Assembly: GCA_949293335.1 (NCBI GenBank)
Contig: CASFDA010000029.1
Span: forward strand, 1-64,000
Source of the DNA: an uncultured Spirochaetales bacterium
GTDB lineage: Bacteria; Spirochaetota; Spirochaetia; Sphaerochaetales; Sphaerochaetaceae
Direction: 5' to 3'
Length of the DNA: 64,000 nt
How positions within the stretch are numbered: the first letter of the stretch is position 1; each line of letters opens with the position of its first letter. Positions 9,169 through 18,248 of this stretch are shown one piece after another. The position numbers were made by a program, and so were the translations under genes. Under the pieces are notes generated by a model. The model did no database searches and was not told the DNA's origin. It worked only from the letters and a program-made list of their open reading frames with translations.

Positions 9169-9248
9169 AAAACTGCTCCACCGTGTGCATGATAGTACGC
9201 AAATTGATGCAAGGCAATATCACATATTGATAGTATTATCAGAGATGT

Positions 9249-9746
9249 TCAGTCGTTCACGTTGATACCAGAAAGTAGCTCCTCTGCCTCTTTTATCGGG
9301 AAATCCGAAGGAGAATCGGTTTTCAATGAAGAAAGAAGCTCATGCACATTCCTGCTTTGGATAAGCATGTACCCACCTTCCCGAAGAATGTCCTCACCAG
9401 ATAGGCGGGAAGACTTACCAATTGCTTTCAAAAGCCTTTTCAGGCCCTCTCCTTCAACTTCAGAGGAAAGGCGGAATGCATTCTTCTCCTCTTCTGCCTT
9501 AGCATAAGCCAAAGCCTTCATATTCGATGCAACCTTATCGTTCTTCTTCTGCTGAGCAGGAAGGGAAGATGGCATCATGCTGATAGCGCCACTTGGACAA
9601 GCGTCCATGCATACTCCGCATCCGATGCATTTGTCAGTATCTATTATGCTGTTTTCCGTGTCTGTCGCACCCGTCGGGCAGACATAAAGACAAAGGCAAT
9701 CCTTCGTACAGAGCCTCAAGTTCCTGACTGCGAAACGCTTTTTCAT
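9249..9746 (-). CDS. ferredoxin-like protein with two 4Fe-4S motifs
   Basis: The N-terminal 60 residues hold two cysteine clusters: CTKDCLCLYVCPTG and CIGCGVCMDACPSGAI, the latter a canonical CxxCxxCxxxCP site. The first is irregular but has enough cysteines for a second cluster. The remaining 100 residues are charged and helical and match nothing I know. A strong GGGAGGTGATAT site precedes the ATG. It lies 12 nt downstream of the rubredoxin-like gene and is probably in the same operon, which suggests a small electron-transfer pair, perhaps for oxygen or peroxide detoxification. The partner oxidoreductase is not visible here. Confidence 0.85.
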   Translation of the reverse strand: MKKRFAVRNLRLCTKDCLCLYVCPTGATDTENSIIDTDKCIGCGVCMDACPSGAISMMPSSLPAQQKKNDKVASNMKALAYAKAEEEKNAFRLSSEVEGEGLKRLLKAIGKSSRLSGEDILREGGYMLIQSRNVHELLSSLKTDSPSDFPIKEAEELLSGINVND

Positions 9747-9758
9747 ATATCACCTCCC

Positions 9759-10397
9759 TCAGACTATCTTGTCGAATTTCCATCCCGGAACCTTGCACAC
9801 GGGACAGATCTGGGGAAAAGAATCCCCTACGAAGATGAAACCGCATACAGAACAGACCCAAATGTTCGTATTCTCCAAAAACGCCTCCCCCTCTTTCTCA
9901 TATCTGGAAAGAAGGACATCGATCATCCGCTGGACCTTCTCTGCCCACGTAAGCGCCCTCAAAGCTCCCCTGTCCCCAGCTTCTTTTGCAATTTCCATGG
10001 CAGTCGGATAATACGAATTGAGGTTTTCCCTAACCTTCTCGGAAAGTCCGGATACATCAGGGATTGTGCCCTTGTCACTTTTCGAAAGAAAATAATCTGA
10101 AATCACACCGAAAAGTTCTGCTTCCTTTCCCTTGTACTGTTTTTCCGCACCTCTCTTGAGATTTGAAAAAAGAACAGAAAGCGCCAGAGGAGAAAGACCA
10201 TCCTCCGAAGGTATATTCTTTTCTTCTTTTTTTGCAGTATCCTCTTTTTTCAGAACCAGATCTCCGCTTTTTGGCTCGAAAAGATTTTTAGGGGCCCCGC
10301 ACATCGGACATGTCCAATTGTCGGGAAGAGATGAAAAAGGAACCTTCTCCACATCTTCATCGTAAATGTAGCCACACATCTGACATTCGTACTTCAT
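9759..10397 (-). CDS. two-headed rubredoxin protein with degenerate rubrerythrin-like core
   Basis: The 212-residue protein starts with a rubredoxin domain ([12 protein letters not shown], then [11 protein letters not shown], residues 1-45) and ends with a second rubredoxin-like knuckle ([12 protein letters not shown], then [11 protein letters not shown], residues about 180-212). The middle is helical and resembles the rubrerythrin four-helix bundle in layout ([10 protein letters not shown] and [11 protein letters not shown]), but the histidine of the diiron ExxH motif is missing, so an oxidase/peroxidase centre is doubtful. It precedes the ferredoxin-like gene by 12 nt. Likely an electron carrier in oxidative-stress defence of an anaerobe; exact role unknown. 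Confidence 0.85.
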   Translation of the reverse strand: MKYECQMCGYIYDEDVEKVPFSSLPDNWTCPMCGAPKNLFEPKSGDLVLKKEDTAKKEEKNIPSEDGLSPLALSVLFSNLKRGAEKQYKGKEAELFGVISDYFLSKSDKGTIPDVSGLSEKVRENLNSYYPTAMEIAKEAGDRGALRALTWAEKVQRMIDVLLSRYEKEGEAFLENTNIWVCSVCGFIFVGDSFPQICPVCKVPGWKFDKIV

Positions 10398-10462
10398 GCA
10401 ACTTCCCTCTTTTCTTACAGTCTAGCATGGGAATTCAGGAAAGCAAAAATACGGAATGCAGG

Positions 10463-10924
10463 TCAAACTTTTTTTGCAACAACCTCCAATGCCTTTTCCA
10501 CAAAGCCATATGCATTCTTGACAACCCTCATTGCCGCAGGTTTATTTCCTTCAAACCTGGCAGAGGAAAGGGCAAGCATTGCCTTGTCTGCAGCAGTGAT
10601 GAATCTCAAAGCTTCGGATACGGAAGCATCAGAATGGTTATCGTAGAGATATGCCTGGATCAACCGTTCTATCCTTACAAACGAAGAATGCAACTTCCTG
10701 ATCCGTTTTGCAGAAGGCGTCCTCTTTGCCAGACTCAGACGTTTCATGATCTGTTCTGTGCGCCTGAGCTTTTCAATGGCAATCGACAATGTATTCTGAT
10801 AACACTTGAATACTAAAAGCAGAACAACGAGTATGGCGATTATCGCCAGCCAACCGTATACAGCATCCCGCACATATCTCCATACAGGTAGAATGACAGA
10901 AAGAATGTGTTCCATTGTAATCAT
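10463..10924 (-). CDS. unknown membrane-anchored helical protein next to an MscS channel
   Basis: I do not recognise this 153-residue protein. It has one clear membrane segment (residues about 22-40, YGWLAIIAILVVLLLVFK) followed by a basic, helical cytoplasmic domain rich in lysine, arginine and alanine, with no catalytic motif. Its start codon overlaps the stop of the upstream MscS gene as ATGA, so the two are translationally coupled and may work together. It could be an accessory subunit or anchor for the channel; that is inference from position only. Confidence 0.7.
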   Translation of the reverse strand: MITMEHILSVILPVWRYVRDAVYGWLAIIAILVVLLLVFKCYQNTLSIAIEKLRRTEQIMKRLSLAKRTPSAKRIRKLHSSFVRIERLIQAYLYDNHSDASVSEALRFITAADKAMLALSSARFEGNKPAAMRVVKNAYGFVEKALEVVAKKV

Positions 10925-11763
10925 TTCGATACCTCTGTCTTGGTGCTGCGCGATCTGTGTGTCGTTGCAGTTTTACGGGAACTGACTGTAATCTGATCAA
11001 ATGGAATCTCTATTCCCGCGACCTTGTATGCGTCATATACGGCCCGTTCTACAGAAAAGTATGTGTTCCAGTAATCGGAAGATGAACACCATACCCAAGT
11101 AAGCAAATCAAGTGAAGATGTGGCAGCCCTATTCAACTCAACACGCGGCTGAGGGGTTTTAAGTACCGTAGGACATGACCGGCAAGCTGCTATTGTGGTT
11201 GCTATCGCTTTATCGAGATCCGAATCGTAGTCGATGGAAAAGATAAGCTCCAGCCTCCTGGTTGGATTCGTGTTATAGTTAATGATCCTCGAAGTGAAAA
11301 CTGTCTTGTTTGGAAGTATGAGTTTCTTGTTTTCCGTTGTCGATAGAATCGTATTCATCAGCCTCAGCTCTTCGATAGTTCCCTCGTCATCCCCTATCTT
11401 CACGTAATCCCCGACTTTGAAAGGCCTGGTAAGGATCATCACAAGCCCGTTTGCAACGTTTGCAATGCTATCCTGGATTGCCAGTCCGATCGCCACACCT
11501 AAAGCCGAAAGAAGGGCGATCATCGAACCAAGCGGAATATTCATGATGCGCATGCAGTATAGGATGAGCACTATCCAGAGCATCACCTGCAAGGATGTCG
11601 TTATGAACCGTATGATTGCATTATCAAGGGACGAAAGAAGTAGCATACGCTTCACAAGAACAAGGAAAAGCTTGATCGCAAGAAGTCCGAACGCCAATGT
11701 TATTAATACGAAAACCACTGTCTGAAGAGGAGTATTCAGAACAGCTTCGATATTTTCTTCCAT
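10921..11763 (-). CDS. mscS: MscS-family mechanosensitive ion channel
   Basis: MscS channels open under membrane tension and release solutes on osmotic downshock. The 280-residue protein has three N-terminal transmembrane helices. The pore-lining TM3 reads IALLSALGVAIGLAIQDSI and is followed by the beta domain with RPFKVGDYVKIGDDEGT and the C-terminal alpha/beta vestibule. Length matches the classic small MscS. It ends with a basic, serine-rich tail. AGGAAACC precedes the ATG. Its stop overlaps the start of an unknown membrane protein gene. Confidence 0.94.
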   Translation of the reverse strand: MEENIEAVLNTPLQTVVFVLITLAFGLLAIKLFLVLVKRMLLLSSLDNAIIRFITTSLQVMLWIVLILYCMRIMNIPLGSMIALLSALGVAIGLAIQDSIANVANGLVMILTRPFKVGDYVKIGDDEGTIEELRLMNTILSTTENKKLILPNKTVFTSRIINYNTNPTRRLELIFSIDYDSDLDKAIATTIAACRSCPTVLKTPQPRVELNRAATSSLDLLTWVWCSSSDYWNTYFSVERAVYDAYKVAGIEIPFDQITVSSRKTATTHRSRSTKTEVSK

Positions 11764-12212
11764 GGTTTCCTATGATAGTTCCAAAATGATTATGGTCAAC
11801 ATTATTTGTACAGGCAACGCTATTACATGTAAAGATAATCTATGGTGTTCTTGCAGAGATAATAGAGATATTTAGAGCATCAGGACAGAATTCTGAGCAT
11901 ACACATTAATAACAAATAGACAAAGTATGTTATCTCGATAGATACCCACGCTTTCTCAAGAAGAGACATTCAAAGCATCAAAACTCTATCTTTCCCTGAG
12001 GAATTTAGGAAGAATATTGACACTAAAGGAGGTTTTATTGACTACAGGAAAGTGCTTACGTCAATGAAGTCTGATATCGACATCTCTGAAAGTGACACTG
12101 ATCCCATCAAAAAAAATGATACCGGTATCATAAAAAATGACACTAGTATAAAATTTTGTAATGCAGGAAAAAAGCAAAATACCGTCCATCAATAGAAAAC
12201 TGAAATAGAATT
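11764..12212. other. intergenic region with an unrecognised open remnant
   Basis: This stretch marks the left edge of the accessory island. A plus-strand frame is open from 11920 to 12195 (91 codons, no proper start), reading IDTHAFSRRDIQSIKTLSF, FPEEFRKNIDTKGGFIDYRK and then a repetitive KKNDTGIIKNDTS tail. It looks like the 3' end of a truncated gene, but I cannot name the family. Confidence 0.35.
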
Positions 12213-13226
12213 ATGAACACAGAACAGCTATTTATAAAAAAACAATGTATAAAGAAATTTATTAGCGGAATAAAAGAACTAAACTCTGCTTCATTCCGTA
12301 CTATTCCGTGTGACACAGAAACAAAAGTTCAAGAGGAAAGGATGTTAAAAAGAAGAAAAATGGAACCGATTGATGACTGTATCTTCCATTTTACCAAATT
12401 AGCCACCTTTAAAGATCATATATTGAAAGAAGATTCTCTACGTTTATCACCTTCTTCTCGGATGAGCGATCCTATAGAAAAGAACTGGTATTTCTCCAGA
12501 TTAAAAGAAATTGAAAACTTAAATATGGCAATGGCAAATAACATAAAAATAGCCTGCTTTTGTAAACCTTTTCATGAAATCGAATCTAACAAAATACCAG
12601 CGTATGCTTTGGCAAGGATGTGGGATCAATATGGCGATCATTTCAATGGTGTTTGTATAGGATTTGATCGCGTGAAACTTGAAAATCTATTGAACACACA
12701 ATTCCCTGAACATAACAGAGTTGATGAAATAAAATATACGATGAACTTGGATCCAGAATTTGAATTCGGGCATTCAAAGTCCAAATTTGATCAAAAAGTT
12801 CATGAAATATTAAATACTTCTACCAGAAAAATTGATTCATCACTTTTTTTGAAATTGTATAAAGAAACAGATCTATATGGATTGCTTTTTCATAAATCAT
12901 TGGATTATAGAGATGAGAATGAGTTACGCCTATCTGTCTATTCCAACCAAAATGGATATTCATATATCCATAAAATAAAATCAGCAATCAAACTGATAAT
13001 TATCGGTCCTAATGTATCAATTACAACTGCCTCACAATTCATTCTCGATCTTCCAGTTACAATTTATCGTCTTGTTTTCAAGTCACCTTACAGCATTATG
13101 GGCTCATCAATTTGTACAAGTTTTTCTCAAAGTTTCTGTAAACTTGAAATCCTCACGAACGATAACATCAAAATATGGCAAAAACTTGATAAGAGAAGAA
13201 TTGAATTGGAAGAAGAAGATTTCTAG
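12213..13226 (+). CDS. DUF2971-like protein
   Basis: From about residue 57 the protein follows the DUF2971 pattern: an opening CIFHFTKLATFKDHI, then RLSPSSRMSDPIEKN, a central RMWDQYGDHFNGVCIGFDR (WxxYGDxxxGVCIGF signature) and SLDYRDENELRL (YKDExEWR-type motif). The biochemical function of the family is unknown; it is often met among accessory and defence genes. The ATG at 12342 has a good GAGGAAAGG site and may be the true start, because the first 43 residues carry no domain. The gene is AT-rich and stands alone between the MscS operon and transposase scraps, as expected for acquired DNA. Confidence 0.75.
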   Translation: MNTEQLFIKKQCIKKFISGIKELNSASFRTIPCDTETKVQEERMLKRRKMEPIDDCIFHFTKLATFKDHILKEDSLRLSPSSRMSDPIEKNWYFSRLKEIENLNMAMANNIKIACFCKPFHEIESNKIPAYALARMWDQYGDHFNGVCIGFDRVKLENLLNTQFPEHNRVDEIKYTMNLDPEFEFGHSKSKFDQKVHEILNTSTRKIDSSLFLKLYKETDLYGLLFHKSLDYRDENELRLSVYSNQNGYSYIHKIKSAIKLIIIGPNVSITTASQFILDLPVTIYRLVFKSPYSIMGSSICTSFSQSFCKLEILTNDNIKIWQKLDKRRIELEEEDF

Positions 13227-13378
13227 GATAACAAAAAATATACAAAATTCTTGGTTCTTCTCGGAAAGTTGAGGGATGAGGGATAGAGATTGAAAGAAGA
13301 GCATGTGAGTTCTAAAGTTTTGTTAACCACAACAAAAAGGAACAAACACATACGCTTAGAACAAATTATGCAAACAGC

Positions 13379-13612
13379 CCAACACTTCAACCATATGAAT
13401 ACATCAATACAGAGATAGCAGAAGACGAGCATCGGCTGGTAGTACATCTAGAAAGCAGGAAAGATACAGCAGAAGAAAAGTGCCCATACTGCAATGGTCA
13501 TGTGCATATCCTGGGCAGCTTGAGCATGAGGCTGAGGGACATGCCGGTCTATACAGGGACGAGGCAGGATCTGGAGATAGAGTACCATCGCTATGTTTGT
13601 AATAGTCTTTAA
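13379..13612 (+). pseudogene. ISL3-family transposase N-terminal fragment
   Basis: The frame ending at TAA 13610-13612 reads EYINTEIAEDEHRLVVHLE, then EEKCPYCNGHVHILG, MRLRDMPVYTGTRQ and IEYHRYVC. This is the start of an ISL3 transposase: a zinc finger (CPYC ... RYVC) with the RLRDMP motif between. Nothing after the second cysteine region survives and there is no complete start, so this is a remnant of about 75 codons. Confidence 0.65.
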
Positions 13613-13670
13613 AGGGACAGTTGGAGGTGCGGACAAAACTTGGACCTAGGAATAAAGGAAAGATAAATAG

Positions 13671-14039
13671 ATGCTCGTACTGGAAGAGAGAATTAAAGCA
13701 GTAGAGCTGTATTTCAGGTATGGCAGGAAAGCATCAGCTGTCATAAGGGAGCTTTGTTATCCTGATCGCAAAATGCTTGTCAAACGGGTCAGAGAATATG
13801 AAGAGACAGGTAAGCTCCATGAAAGATGTGCAGGTAACAACAGATACAGTCAAGAAGACAAGCAGGAAGCCATTGATTTCTATCTTGGACACGGAAAGTA
13901 GATCAGCTACACGATCAGGAGCTTAGGCTATCAGAGCCGGCAGAAGCTGATGGAATGGATAGATGAGCTTGCGTCTGGAGAACGAATCATCCATGAAGGA
14001 TGTTTGAATGCAGATCAAGGTACGATTGAATTACGATAG
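13671..14039 (+). pseudogene. IS3-family OrfA-type transposase fragment with an in-frame stop
   Basis: The reading frame from ATG 13671 gives a helix-turn-helix protein (EERIKAVELYFRYGRKASAV, then RVREYEETGKL) typical of IS3/IS150-group OrfA. An in-frame TAG at 13899-13901 follows FYLGHGK, and the same frame continues with ISYTIRSLGYQSRQKLMEWI until TAG 14037. OrfB is missing. This is a decayed insertion directly upstream of the methyltransferase gene. Confidence 0.7.
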
Positions 14040-14133
14040 AGTAGCCAATTGACAAGAACGCTAGTTTTGAATGGATACAGTCCTGGACTTTACAAATTGA
14101 TTCTGATAATATACAGCCTAAAGGAGCTTATGT

Positions 14134-16134
14134 ATGTCTACATTCATCGATATGTTTGCAGGTGCAGGTGGTTTTAGCGAAGGTTTTCTGCAGGCTGAGT
14201 ATAAAGGAAACTATTTTGACTTTTTACTTGCGAGCGATATCAATCCAACATGTGAAGTAACCCACTACATAAGATATAATCTCCAACTAGGACTGAATAC
14301 TGCTTTTTTGACCAAAGACATAAGCGATCCCGATTTCATCGAAGTTCTTTTAGCCACGATAAAACATAAGTTCGGAAATAAAGAGATTGATGTCCTAACA
14401 GGAGGCCCTCCGTGTCAATCATTTAGTCTGGCTGGTGAAAGAAGAAAGAATGATAAGAAAGACGATTTATTTTCCTATTATCTCAAAGTCATAGGGACAC
14501 TCAAACCCAAGTACTTTATCATGGAAAATGTCGCAGGAATACTGACAAAAGACAATGGCCGAATAAAAGAGCGCATATTGCGAGAGATCCGCAATATCGT
14601 GGATTATTCTGCATTAGATCGATTTATCAAATCAGTAGAGAAAGGAATGGATATTAATCACTCATCCATTACAGAACTTAACCTGTGCATCAAGATACTG
14701 AAAATCTGGCAGGAAAATAATCGCCTCATTGAAGAAAGGAGGAATGATTATCTATCGATACTAGAGAATCTAGATGCTGAAAACCTGTCAACAACACAAA
14801 AATCCTTTCTTGAAGCCTCATTATTTGAAAACAAAAACACTATTGCCAATTCCATATTGGAGGAACTTTGTGCATCTCTTTCATCCCAACTCGTGGATGC
14901 TTTCAGAAATGACAAACAGACAACAGAAGATGAGAGAAATGTCATTCGCCAAGCTGTATCTTTGATTAGTAAAACAACTCTACTGAATAAACTTCAACAT
15001 GAAATTAAAAAGCAGATTAATACAGCCCAATTAAAAAGAAGCATATACAAAACCCAATTTGACCAGATTACCGATTGGCTTAATCTGGAAAGCATCATTG
15101 ACATTGCTAAAACGCAGTGTGACAAAATAATCTCAAATAGCACAAATTCAAAAGCCAAAGCTGTTTTGTCTTATATAAAACTGGCTCTTGAAATAATACC
15201 AGAAGGGCCATATGCCACTGTGCAAAGAGTAAAAGATCTTATAACAGAAAATGATATTGAATATCCCAATCTTGAATCTGATCTGAAAGCAATATCGCTA
15301 TACAAGATTGCTAAACCGATGATTCTGCATGCTTCTGATTACGGAGTACCCCAGAACAGAGTTCGTGTCGTTTTCATCGGCTGCAGAAATGATCAGAATC
15401 TCATAACGAGCATACCTCCTACGGTAACATCCTCAGAAAAGGTAACAATCGAAGAGGCAATTGGAGATCTTAATTATATAGAAATCGGGAGCCATCCTCT
15501 AAATTATGATTCTGCTTTCTATGCCAAATTCAAAAAAACAAAGAAATGGAACATCATGAGATATCAAGATGGCTCCTTATCTGCAGATAAGGAAAGCAAG
15601 ACATACATTGAATGGAGTCGCCAAGGTCGATTGAATCCAGAGAGATTCCCGAATCTTAAAAAAGAGGATCCTTCATATTCAAAAGCAAATTCTATGGCTG
15701 AATTTAAAGAAAATGATATTTTAAGAGCAAAACTTCAGAATCATGAAACATCAAATCACAACGAACTAGTGCAGAAACGTTATGAAATAATGAGGAAATA
15801 TGGAGGCTATCAGGAAGCTAAAGAAGCAGAACCAGACAATCCTCTGATGGAAACTAAAAAGAGGAACTATACTGTATTGAATCCAAATGATCAGGCTCCA
15901 ACCATTACGACGATGCCTGACGATTTTGTTCACTATGCTGCAAATCGTTCCCTTACAGTTAGAGAAATGGCTAGATTGCAGTCATTTGATGACAGTTTTG
16001 TATTCCAAGGAAAACGTGCAACAGGAGGAGACAAAAGAAAGGATGAGACTCCTCAATTCACTCAAGTTGGAAATGCCGTACCTCCTCTTATGGCGAGAGC
16101 AATTGCTATGGAAATTCTTAAGAACATTAAATAA
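14134..16134 (+). CDS. DNA (cytosine-5) methyltransferase of a type II restriction-modification system
   Basis: The enzyme methylates C5 of cytosine in a specific DNA site to protect it from the convergent nuclease. The 666-residue protein shows motif I (IDMFAGAGGFSEGF), motif IV with the catalytic Cys94 (GGPPCQSFSLAG), motif VI (MENVAGIL), motif VIII (VPQNRVRVVFIG, near residue 405) and motifs IX-X (LTVREMARLQSF and QVGNAVPPLMARAIA). Between motifs VI and VIII there is an unusual insertion of about 240 mainly helical residues, which explains the large size (typical m5C enzymes are 330-450). AAAGGAG lies upstream of the ATG. The gene is AT-rich, and its stop lies one base from the stop of the opposing nuclease gene. 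Confidence 0.93.
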   Translation: MSTFIDMFAGAGGFSEGFLQAEYKGNYFDFLLASDINPTCEVTHYIRYNLQLGLNTAFLTKDISDPDFIEVLLATIKHKFGNKEIDVLTGGPPCQSFSLAGERRKNDKKDDLFSYYLKVIGTLKPKYFIMENVAGILTKDNGRIKERILREIRNIVDYSALDRFIKSVEKGMDINHSSITELNLCIKILKIWQENNRLIEERRNDYLSILENLDAENLSTTQKSFLEASLFENKNTIANSILEELCASLSSQLVDAFRNDKQTTEDERNVIRQAVSLISKTTLLNKLQHEIKKQINTAQLKRSIYKTQFDQITDWLNLESIIDIAKTQCDKIISNSTNSKAKAVLSYIKLALEIIPEGPYATVQRVKDLITENDIEYPNLESDLKAISLYKIAKPMILHASDYGVPQNRVRVVFIGCRNDQNLITSIPPTVTSSEKVTIEEAIGDLNYIEIGSHPLNYDSAFYAKFKKTKKWNIMRYQDGSLSADKESKTYIEWSRQGRLNPERFPNLKKEDPSYSKANSMAEFKENDILRAKLQNHETSNHNELVQKRYEIMRKYGGYQEAKEAEPDNPLMETKKRNYTVLNPNDQAPTITTMPDDFVHYAANRSLTVREMARLQSFDDSFVFQGKRATGGDKRKDETPQFTQVGNAVPPLMARAIAMEILKNIK

Positions 16135-16135
16135 C

Positions 16136-17347
16136 TTATAAAATATATACCTGAGGAGAGCCTAACAGTAACGGCAAATCCTCAGGAAACATTTTGAACA
16201 GCATCCCATGATCTCTCCATTTTCCAGTCTCAGGATTTATGTGAGCAGCTAAATCAACAGTAATCTTTCCTTCTTCTAGTAGAGGAACAAACAAAGAGAC
16301 ATTCGGTTCCTTGGTGTGCAGAATCTTATTGTATTGGAAATATTCTCCATCCATGCGTTTAATCGAAGCTGCCTCTACCCAGAAAGTCTCATGATGTTTC
16401 AGAAGTAAAGCATCCTTCAAGTTCGTGAGCATCCACCCAGAAACATATTTAGAAACATTAACCTCCGAATAGATAAGCTGAAGCCTATCCTGTTCCTCCT
16501 GAACCGAAAGCTGAAGATTATATGCATTAGGTCTCGAAATCCTGCATGTTTCATATAGTTGTAGACGAGGCGTATCTGAATCGCGTGGTATCTGGATTTT
16601 TCCATATGTTTCTACTATTTCACGATACTTTAACCCCTCATCCGGTACCCGAGCAAATAATGTTTCCCGAGTTTGAGTTCTCTTATGTCCTCCTTTTGTT
16701 GTCCTAGTCGTCTTTAATTCAATTCCCTTATAATCCGGATTCTTAGAATTATTTCTTTTAATGCCTAATGCATTCTCCAATGTATCACCTACACCAGGAT
16801 CTCCTGGCGTTATTGATTTCAGATAACCTTTATCATGAATTTTCTGAATCTTATCGAGAAGTTCTTTAGCAATAGCATTCTTGACATATCTGGCTTCACT
16901 GATAATCTCTCTCGCAATTCCGTTGATATCAAGAACCGACTCACTGATTGCAGGATCTGATAAGTTGAAAACATAGATTCCATCTTTAATAACAATCAGT
17001 GCAAGTAAATTATAAGGATGGCAATATTTCTTCAGATCTCTAAACCAAATCCTTGGATCACCGTTTTTTGTAACTGGTCGATATAATGAAGCACTCGTTT
17101 TTATTCTTCCGGCACGTGTAACAAAATACGCGGGAACAACAACCTTATTTTCAGGTCCTTGCTTCTGCGCCTGATAGTTATGTACTTTCTCAGTTTGCAG
17201 CAATTCACGAACTGGAGCAGTTGCATCCATTATTGATTTTGCATACCCAGTTTCAGTAGGAACTAAAAATGCAACATTTACTCCTGTATTAGCAAAAACA
17301 GGGAAATACTGTTCTATCGGCGTATCTGATTTACTAAGCAAAACCAA
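16136..17347 (-). CDS. restriction endonuclease, MvaI/BcnI-like fold
   Basis: Residues about 181-215 match the MvaI/BcnI catalytic region: GDPGVGDTLENALGI, then NPDYKGIELKTTR, with D205, E210 and K212 placed as in the metal-dependent PD-(D/E)xK site of monomeric nickases/nucleases of this family. MvaI cuts CCWGG and BcnI CCSGG, so a related CCNGG-type target is possible but unproven. The N-terminal 180 residues carry no domain I recognise. At 403 residues it is larger than MvaI or BcnI (roughly 240-250). It faces the m5C methyltransferase tail to tail, a common R-M layout. Both genes look intact, so the system may be active. Confidence 0.8.
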   Translation of the reverse strand: MVLLSKSDTPIEQYFPVFANTGVNVAFLVPTETGYAKSIMDATAPVRELLQTEKVHNYQAQKQGPENKVVVPAYFVTRAGRIKTSASLYRPVTKNGDPRIWFRDLKKYCHPYNLLALIVIKDGIYVFNLSDPAISESVLDINGIAREIISEARYVKNAIAKELLDKIQKIHDKGYLKSITPGDPGVGDTLENALGIKRNNSKNPDYKGIELKTTRTTKGGHKRTQTRETLFARVPDEGLKYREIVETYGKIQIPRDSDTPRLQLYETCRISRPNAYNLQLSVQEEQDRLQLIYSEVNVSKYVSGWMLTNLKDALLLKHHETFWVEAASIKRMDGEYFQYNKILHTKEPNVSLFVPLLEEGKITVDLAAHINPETGKWRDHGMLFKMFPEDLPLLLGSPQVYIL

Positions 17348-17620
17348 CCTCCAGTTTCTAGTATAAAGCTTATCTTAGTATTCATCACGGTCACTCTGCA
17401 TTACATTTTGCTACTTTCCGTTACATCACCCCATGAAAACAAATAGGTTTGACACCGTAGCAAAACAGGTGTGAAAATCAGGTTGAGAAGGAAAGATCCG
17501 GATCATGAAGGCACAACGAAGCGGAGGTTGGGCAGGATAGCTTTTTTTGAATCACTGGACGCAACCCCTGTCTGAGAAGGTCAAGAACAAGGCAGGGCAA
17601 TGGCGGAACAGGTAGTTTTG
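17348..17620. other. short intergenic stretch with repeated TTTTGCTAC motifs
   Basis: No intact gene is seen. TTTTGCTACTT occurs at 17406-17416 and again at 17616-17626, and the inverse GTAGCAAAAC at 17457-17466 forms a perfect 10-bp inverted repeat with 17615-17624. These may be terminal repeats of an IS or a short non-autonomous element next to the IS30 remnant. Confidence 0.35.
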
Positions 17621-18088
17621 CTACTTCGCGAGTAGCTCTGGCCTGAGGATCACCTCTGTGGGATCGATCCTCCTTATGTTGAGTTTGTCAAGTATGTTTC
17701 TTCCATACAGGAACTCGAACATGTCATATGGAGACTTGCCACCCAATTCGGCACGTAAATATGAGTTGATGTGGCTCATCATGAGGTCGATGTCCTCCTG
17801 GGTATAGGGGTTCAGCGACCTTCCTTTTGGGATGATGCGGCGGATGAATTCATGGTTGTTCTCACATGCACCTTTCTGTTGACTCATGTTCAGATCGCAG
17901 TAGAAGATCCGTGTACAGATCTCACCTGTAGCCTTATCCGCCTCAATCGGGAGAGGATCAGAGAATTCAGATCCGTTGTCTGTCAGGAGGACAGGAAAGA
18001 TCCTTGAGAAGTCCTCCCGTCCGAGCTTGAGCTTCAGTTGGTCGAAGATCCCGATGACCGATGATGACGTATTGCGGTCACGGATAAA
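17621..18088 (-). pseudogene. IS30-family transposase C-terminal fragment
   Basis: The minus-strand frame reads TSSSVIGIFDQLKLKLG, then VLLTDNGSEFSDPLPIE with the second DDE aspartate, and QQKGACENNHEFIRRIIPKG with the glutamate, ending with the usual MFEFLYG ... RPELLAK tail. The N-terminal DNA-binding part and first catalytic Asp are missing: upstream of about 18088 the sequence switches to an unrelated plus-strand coding remnant. The element therefore appears truncated where it joins the BREX remnant. Confidence 0.8.
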
Positions 18089-18247
18089 ACACATCCAGAA
18101 GCAACTGTAGAAAAGCTTCAGTCGGAATTGTCTGTAACGGACAGGACAATCTACAGGGACATCGAATGGCTGAAAGAAAATGGCTATCTGGAACATATTG
18201 GATCAAAGAAATCTGGATCCTGGCATGTAACCAAGGAGCTTGAATAG
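18089..18247 (+). pseudogene. C-terminal winged-helix fragment of an AlbA_2/AAA_4-type protein
   Basis: The plus frame 18089-18247 reads ATVEKLQSELSVTDRTIYRD, IEWLKENGYLEHIGSKKSG and SWHVTKELE-stop, a winged-helix tail as found at the end of AlbA_2 (AAA_4) putative DNA-binding proteins. Genes of this type are found inside type 1 BREX loci near pglX and pglZ, and here the fragment stops 1 nt before the ATG of the pglZ remnant, which supports that origin. Its body was lost at the junction with the IS30 fragment. Confidence 0.55.
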
Positions 18248-18248
18248 G

